Part shown: positions 13,953 to 17,452 of the stretch, one piece after another
How the letters are laid out: each line of letters starts with the position of its first letter
How positions within the stretch are numbered: the first letter of the stretch is position 1
Assembly: GCA_046091905.1 (NCBI GenBank)
Contig: JBJTCN010000020.1
Location: forward strand, 1-17,452
Direction: 5' to 3'
Source of the DNA: ZLKRG08 sp046091905
GTDB taxonomy: Bacteria > Actinomycetota > Actinomycetes > Nanopelagicales > Nanopelagicaceae
Length of the DNA: 17,452 nucleotides
The notes under the pieces: model-generated
What the model saw: only the letters and a program-made list of their open reading frames with translations
Database searches by the model: none
Told to the model about the DNA's origin: nothing
Position numbers and translations under genes: made by a program

Positions 13953-15512
13953 ATGACCGAAAAGGCTTATTACGTAACTACACCGATTTATTACGTAAAC
14001 GATGCACCTCATATTGGCCATGCATACACAACAGTTGCTGGTGATGTGTTAACTCGATGGCATCGACAAAAAGGTGAAGCTACTTGGTATTTAACGGGAA
14101 CTGATGAACATGGCCAGAAAGTTATGCGTACCGCAGATGCAAATGGCGTCGCCCCACAAGCTTGGGTAGATAAATTGGTTGCAGAGGCTTGGCTACCAAA
14201 TTGGAAAGCGCTAAATATTGCAAATGATGACTTTATTCGTACCACTTCGGAGCGCCACACTAAAAGAGTTCAAAATTTCTTACAGAAGTTAAAAGATGCA
14301 GGCTTTATTTATGCTGGAAAATTTGAAGGTCCTTACTGCGTTGGTTGCGAAGAATTTAAATTACCGGGAGATTTAATTGATGAAAAGGGCGAGAAGCTCT
14401 GTCCAATTCATAGCAAACCGGTCGAGATTGTGGATGAGGATAACTGGTTTTTTAAATTATCCGAATTTCGTGAACCGTTATTAAAACATTACCAAGAGAA
14501 TCCAGATGCCTGCCAACCAGAGAGCGCACGCAATGAAGTAATTTCTTTTCTAGAGGGCGAGGTACGAGATTTATCTATCTCTAGATCCACCTTTAATTGG
14601 GGAATACCAGTTCCGTGGGATACCAAACAAGTAGTTTATGTTTGGTTTGATGCGCTACTAAATTATGCAACCGCAGTTGGTTTAGGCGATGAGCTAAGTA
14701 CTGAAAGTGGCAAGAAATTTGCAGCGACTTGGCCAGCTGATGTTCATTTGGTTGGAAAAGATATTTTACGTTTTCATGCAGTGATTTGGCCAGCTATGTT
14801 AATGGCAGCCGATCTGCCTGTTCCAGGAAAAGTGTTTGCACATGGTTGGCTACTTGTTGGTGGCGAGAAAATGTCGAAGAGCAAATTAACTGGAATTGCA
14901 CCAAGTGATATCACTAGCCATTTCGGTGTAGATGCATTCCGTTATTACTTTATGCGCGCAATTCCGTTTGGTAGCGACGGATCATTCTCTTGGGAAGATA
15001 TGGGTGCGCGATATACCAGCGAATTAGCAAATGATTTTGGCAATTTGGCCTCACGGTTAACTGCAATGATTGAGAAATATTGTGATGGAGTAATTCCGGC
15101 GCCGGCAGCTGGTGGTGAATTAGCTACTCTGTTAACGAAAACTGTGGAAAGTGCAGATAAAGCGATGTGCGCTTTGGATTTCCAAGGCGGAATTCTCACG
15201 ATTATGGATTTTTGCAAGCGAATTAATCTATATGTCACCGAAACCGAACCATGGGTACTGGCAAAAGATGAAGCAAATCGGCAGAAATTAAATGAAGTTC
15301 TATACAACACCGCGGAAGGTATTCGTGCGCTAGCGGTTTTGTTGCATCCAGTAATGCCAGAAACCTGTGAAAAATTATGGGAGAGTTTGGGTGCAAATTC
15401 GCTTGGGGTACTCGCAATTCAAAAGATTGCAGATGTAGCAAAGTGGGGCACCTTGCCCGCGGGAAGTAAAGTTTCAAAGAGTGCGCCGCTATTTCCGCGA
15501 TTGGAAGAGTAA
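13953..15512 (+). CDS. metG: Methionyl-tRNA synthetase
   Basis: A class I aminoacyl-tRNA synthetase that charges tRNA-Met; 519 residues, the shorter form without the C-terminal dimerisation domain. The signature HIGH is exact at 20-23 and KMSKS is at 306-310. The insert holding the metal knuckle has C129, C132, C150 and H153 (CxxC then CPIH), so a single zinc site is likely. The anticodon-binding helical domain occupies about 360-500, including the W that ends CDxxE-type motifs near the C-terminus (CEKLWESLG). The gene leads an operon with tatD, rsmA and ispE, and the tatD start codon follows its TAA without any gap. A -10 box six bases before the ATG and the lack of a ribosome site point to a leaderless message. 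The gene is essential in all bacteria known. Confidence 0.97.
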   Translation: MTEKAYYVTTPIYYVNDAPHIGHAYTTVAGDVLTRWHRQKGEATWYLTGTDEHGQKVMRTADANGVAPQAWVDKLVAEAWLPNWKALNIANDDFIRTTSERHTKRVQNFLQKLKDAGFIYAGKFEGPYCVGCEEFKLPGDLIDEKGEKLCPIHSKPVEIVDEDNWFFKLSEFREPLLKHYQENPDACQPESARNEVISFLEGEVRDLSISRSTFNWGIPVPWDTKQVVYVWFDALLNYATAVGLGDELSTESGKKFAATWPADVHLVGKDILRFHAVIWPAMLMAADLPVPGKVFAHGWLLVGGEKMSKSKLTGIAPSDITSHFGVDAFRYYFMRAIPFGSDGSFSWEDMGARYTSELANDFGNLASRLTAMIEKYCDGVIPAPAAGGELATLLTKTVESADKAMCALDFQGGILTIMDFCKRINLYVTETEPWVLAKDEANRQKLNEVLYNTAEGIRALAVLLHPVMPETCEKLWESLGANSLGVLAIQKIADVAKWGTLPAGSKVSKSAPLFPRLEE

Positions 15513-16370
15513 TTGGCAGATCGCCATAATCGCGATATTGATCGCCAGCTTGCACCAGCACCAGAACCATTACGAGTAAATGCAATTGATGCACATGCAC
15601 ATTTAGAGATAGTCACAGACACTGCACCCGATTCGCCAGAAGTTGCCGAAGTAATTGCTGCCGCAACAGCTGCCGGCGTTGATCGATTAATACAAGTTGG
15701 TTACTCGGCAGAGCAATCTAAATGGTGTGTAAGACTTGCCGAACTATATCCAGGTAAGGTTTTAGCTGCAGTTGCACTTCACCCAAATGAGGCACCGGTC
15801 GTTGCAGATTTAGAACAGGATTTAGCGGTGATCTCAGAGCTCGCAAAACATCCGCGCGTGCGCGCAATTGGCGAAACTGGTTTGGATTATTTCCGTACAC
15901 CACCTGAGCTGCAAGAAATTCAACGTACTTCATTTAAGCGTCATATTGAGATTGCAAAAGAGAATAATTTGGCGCTGGTAATTCACGACCGAGATGCACA
16001 TGAAGATGTGCTGAAAGTTTTGGAAGAAGTTGGCGCTCCAGAAAAGACGGTGTTTCATTGCTATTCCGGAGATCTAGAGATGGCCAAATACTGCGTGGCC
16101 AGGGGTTATGTGCTCTCATTTGCGGGAACAGTTACCTTTAAAAATGCGCCAGCGCTGAGAGAAGCAGTTAAATATGTGCCAGATGATTTGTTGTTAGTAG
16201 AAACTGATTCACCTTTCTTAGCGCCAACTCCGCATCGCGGCGCGCTAAATACCCCGGCACAAATTGCCAACATTGTTCGATTTATTGCTAATGAACGTGG
16301 AGTTGACTCCGAACATCTCGCAGCCGTTACTGCTGCAAATACCGTGCGCATCTTTGGATCATTCGAATAA
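15513..16370 (+). CDS. tatD: TatD-family metal-dependent deoxyribonuclease
   Basis: A TIM-barrel metallohydrolase of the TatD family (3'-5' exonuclease on DNA/RNA, linked to repair and nucleic-acid turnover); 285 residues. All metal ligands of the family are visible: H28 and H30 in DAHAHL, H90 in ALHPNE, E121 in IGETGLDY, H158 in VIHDRD, H182 in FHCYSG, and D232 in ETDSPFLAP. The start is TTG at 15513, immediately after the metG stop, with GGAAGAG inside the metG end as ribosome site. The extra N-terminal 20 residues (APAPEPL) look like those of other actinobacterial TatD proteins, so this start is preferred over an internal one. Its stop overlaps the rsmA ATG. In mycobacteria rpfB stands between tatD and rsmA; it is not here. 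Confidence 0.93.
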   Translation: MADRHNRDIDRQLAPAPEPLRVNAIDAHAHLEIVTDTAPDSPEVAEVIAAATAAGVDRLIQVGYSAEQSKWCVRLAELYPGKVLAAVALHPNEAPVVADLEQDLAVISELAKHPRVRAIGETGLDYFRTPPELQEIQRTSFKRHIEIAKENNLALVIHDRDAHEDVLKVLEEVGAPEKTVFHCYSGDLEMAKYCVARGYVLSFAGTVTFKNAPALREAVKYVPDDLLLVETDSPFLAPTPHRGALNTPAQIANIVRFIANERGVDSEHLAAVTAANTVRIFGSFE

Positions 16371-17194
16371 TGTCGCTTTTGGGTGCGGCCGAAATTCGGG
16401 AATTAGCTGCCAAATTAGAGTTAAATCCCTCTAAGGGCTTGGGCCAGAATTTTGTAATTGATGGAAATGTCTGTCAACGCATAGTTCGTCAAGTGGAAAT
16501 AAAGAAATCAGATATCGCGCTAGAAATTGGCCCGGGTTTAGGATCATTGACTTTAGCGATTTTAGAGAGCGAAGTATCGCTAATTGCAGTGGAGATTGAT
16601 GAACGTTTAGCAAAACAATTGCCTGAAACAGTGGCTGCACATAATTCTCACGCGAAGCTGACGGTGATCAATGAAGATGCGCTGAATTTAATCCAGCTGC
16701 CAGCAAATCCCACAGTATTAGTAGCAAATCTTCCATATAACGTTTCGGTACCAGTGCTACTTAATTTGCTAGAAAGATTTGCATCGTTACGTGAGGGAGT
16801 AGTGATGGTGCAAGCGGAAGTTGCAGATAGATTGGCGGCTAAACCTGGAAATAAGGACTATGGTGTGCCAAGTCTAAAAGGTGCGTGGTGGGCGGATTTA
16901 TCATTGGCTGGAAATATCTCCAGAAGTATCTTCTGGCCAGTCCCAAATGTTGATTCTAAATTAGTTTACTTTAAACGCCATCAGCCTATTGGTGATGAAG
17001 CATTTAGATTAAGAGTCTTCGCGCTAATTGACGCTGCTTTCTCCCAACGCCGCAAAATGATTAGATCCGCGATGTCATTTGTGCTTGGGTTAAATGCAGA
17101 ATCAATAATTAAGGCTGCAGGTGTAGATCCGACACTTCGTGGCGAAGCTTTGGATTTATCTGCTTATACGGCGATTGCATCTCAAAAATATTAA
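16370..17194 (+). CDS. rsmA: 16S rRNA (adenine1518/1519-N6)-dimethyltransferase RsmA (KsgA)
   Basis: The enzyme dimethylates two adjacent adenines in the 3' hairpin of 16S rRNA during small-subunit maturation, using S-adenosylmethionine; loss is associated with kasugamycin resistance. The product is 274 residues, normal. Visible motifs are GLGQNFVID (23-31), the cofactor loop LEIGPGLGSLT (51-61), acidic VEID (74-77), the catalytic NLPY (120-123), and the family segment FWPVPNVDSKLVYF near 190-205, before the helical C-terminal domain. The start ATG overlaps the tatD stop in TAATG, so translation is coupled. The gene is followed after 20 bases by ispE, the order found in many actinobacteria. 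Confidence 0.95.
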   Translation: MSLLGAAEIRELAAKLELNPSKGLGQNFVIDGNVCQRIVRQVEIKKSDIALEIGPGLGSLTLAILESEVSLIAVEIDERLAKQLPETVAAHNSHAKLTVINEDALNLIQLPANPTVLVANLPYNVSVPVLLNLLERFASLREGVVMVQAEVADRLAAKPGNKDYGVPSLKGAWWADLSLAGNISRSIFWPVPNVDSKLVYFKRHQPIGDEAFRLRVFALIDAAFSQRRKMIRSAMSFVLGLNAESIIKAAGVDPTLRGEALDLSAYTAIASQKY

Positions 17195-17200
17195 TTAACT

Positions 17201-17206
17201 TATAGT
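17201..17206 (+). promoter_or_regulatory. Candidate -10 element (TATAGT) for ispE
   Basis: TATAGT lies in the 20-base gap after rsmA, eight bases before the ispE ATG, and no ribosome site is present. A short-leader or leaderless transcript from here would give ispE its own promoter within the operon. The spacing is two bases longer than at metG. Confidence 0.35.
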
Positions 17207-17214
17207 CTTCAACC

Positions 17215-17452
17215 ATGCGTAAGTCAGTAGAAGTTCAGGTGCCTGCAAAGGTCAACTTGCAATTATCTGTTGGCCCCAAAGAGGCAGATGGCTATCACGA
17301 AGTAGTTACGGTCTTCCAAGCGATTTCTCTATTTGATAATTTAAGAATTTCCCGGAGTGAACAATTTGATATCACTCTCGAAGGTGATTTCACAAATGGC
17401 GTGCCAGTTGATCAGAGTAATTTAGTTGCAAAGGCTGTTGAATTAATGGCCG
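17215..17452 (+). CDS. ispE: 4-diphosphocytidyl-2-C-methyl-D-erythritol kinase (partial, 5' part)
   Basis: Only the first 79 codons are in the window; the right edge cuts the gene. IspE is the GHMP kinase that phosphorylates CDP-methylerythritol in the non-mevalonate (MEP) isoprenoid pathway. The N-terminus MRKSVEVQVPAKVNLQLSVG contains the conserved PAKVNL motif with the lysine (K12) near the active site. The GYHEV pattern follows at about 26-30, then TVFQAISLFD, where related sequences read S-x-x-Q-x-I-x-L-x-D. The ATP glycine loop and the rest lie beyond the edge, so completeness cannot be judged. Position after tatD-rsmA agrees with actinobacterial gene order. The presence of ispE implies the MEP rather than the mevalonate route in this organism. 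Confidence 0.92.
   Translation, partial: MRKSVEVQVPAKVNLQLSVGPKEADGYHEVVTVFQAISLFDNLRISRSEQFDITLEGDFTNGVPVDQSNLVAKAVELMA

Overview
The window reads as chromosomal DNA from a small-genome, low-to-mid GC actinobacterium. By eye it is roughly 40-45% G+C (not computed), with AT-rich codons, very short intergenic gaps and many overlapping start/stop codons. The protein families are actinobacterial: a SepX/GlpR-type membrane protein beside a MoeA-like Glp, a CopD-CtaG fusion, a Ruc-like FmdB protein, PMT next to rsmI, and metG-tatD-rsmA-ispE. The combination fits the streamlined freshwater Nanopelagicales (acI, Planktophila-like) best. That placement is inferred from style and gene content, not from a marker gene.

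Layout. Positions 1-82 hold the 5' end of a secreted protein gene on the minus strand. Positions 206-3837 hold a tightly packed minus-strand operon, transcribed as a saccharopine-dehydrogenase-like protein, a GMC oxidoreductase with a four-cysteine cluster, and a short-chain dehydrogenase. A tRNA-Arg(CCU) gene follows at 3938-4010. An MMPL/RND transporter (minus) occupies 4032-6137. A 37-residue apparently leaderless ORF (plus) lies at 6180-6293, facing an FmdB/Ruc zinc-ribbon gene (minus, 6290-6481). CopC-like and CopD-CtaG genes (plus) run from 6590 to 8933. They converge on 5-formyl-THF cyclo-ligase (minus, 8961-9476).

Positions 9539-11818 (plus) hold a shortened MoeA-like Glp, a RimJ-type acetyltransferase and GlpR/SepX, which together look like a cell-division module. 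It converges on a protein O-mannosyltransferase gene (minus, 11815-13068), whose start abuts that of rsmI (plus). From 13953 to the right edge runs metG-tatD-rsmA-ispE (plus; ispE is cut by the window end).

From fmdB rightwards the order follows the mycobacterial block remembered as Rv0991c-Rv1011, with a copC-copD insertion and without galU and rpfB at their usual places. Several proteins are reduced forms of their families: a CopC-like protein with no histidine in its mature part, a Glp lacking the MoeA domain-II length and catalytic motif, and a Ruc homologue without its disordered tail. Several starts have a TANNNT box 6-9 bases upstream, suggesting widespread leaderless transcription. 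No mobile element, CRISPR array, phage gene or defence system was seen, and no gap without a gene exceeds about 125 bases.
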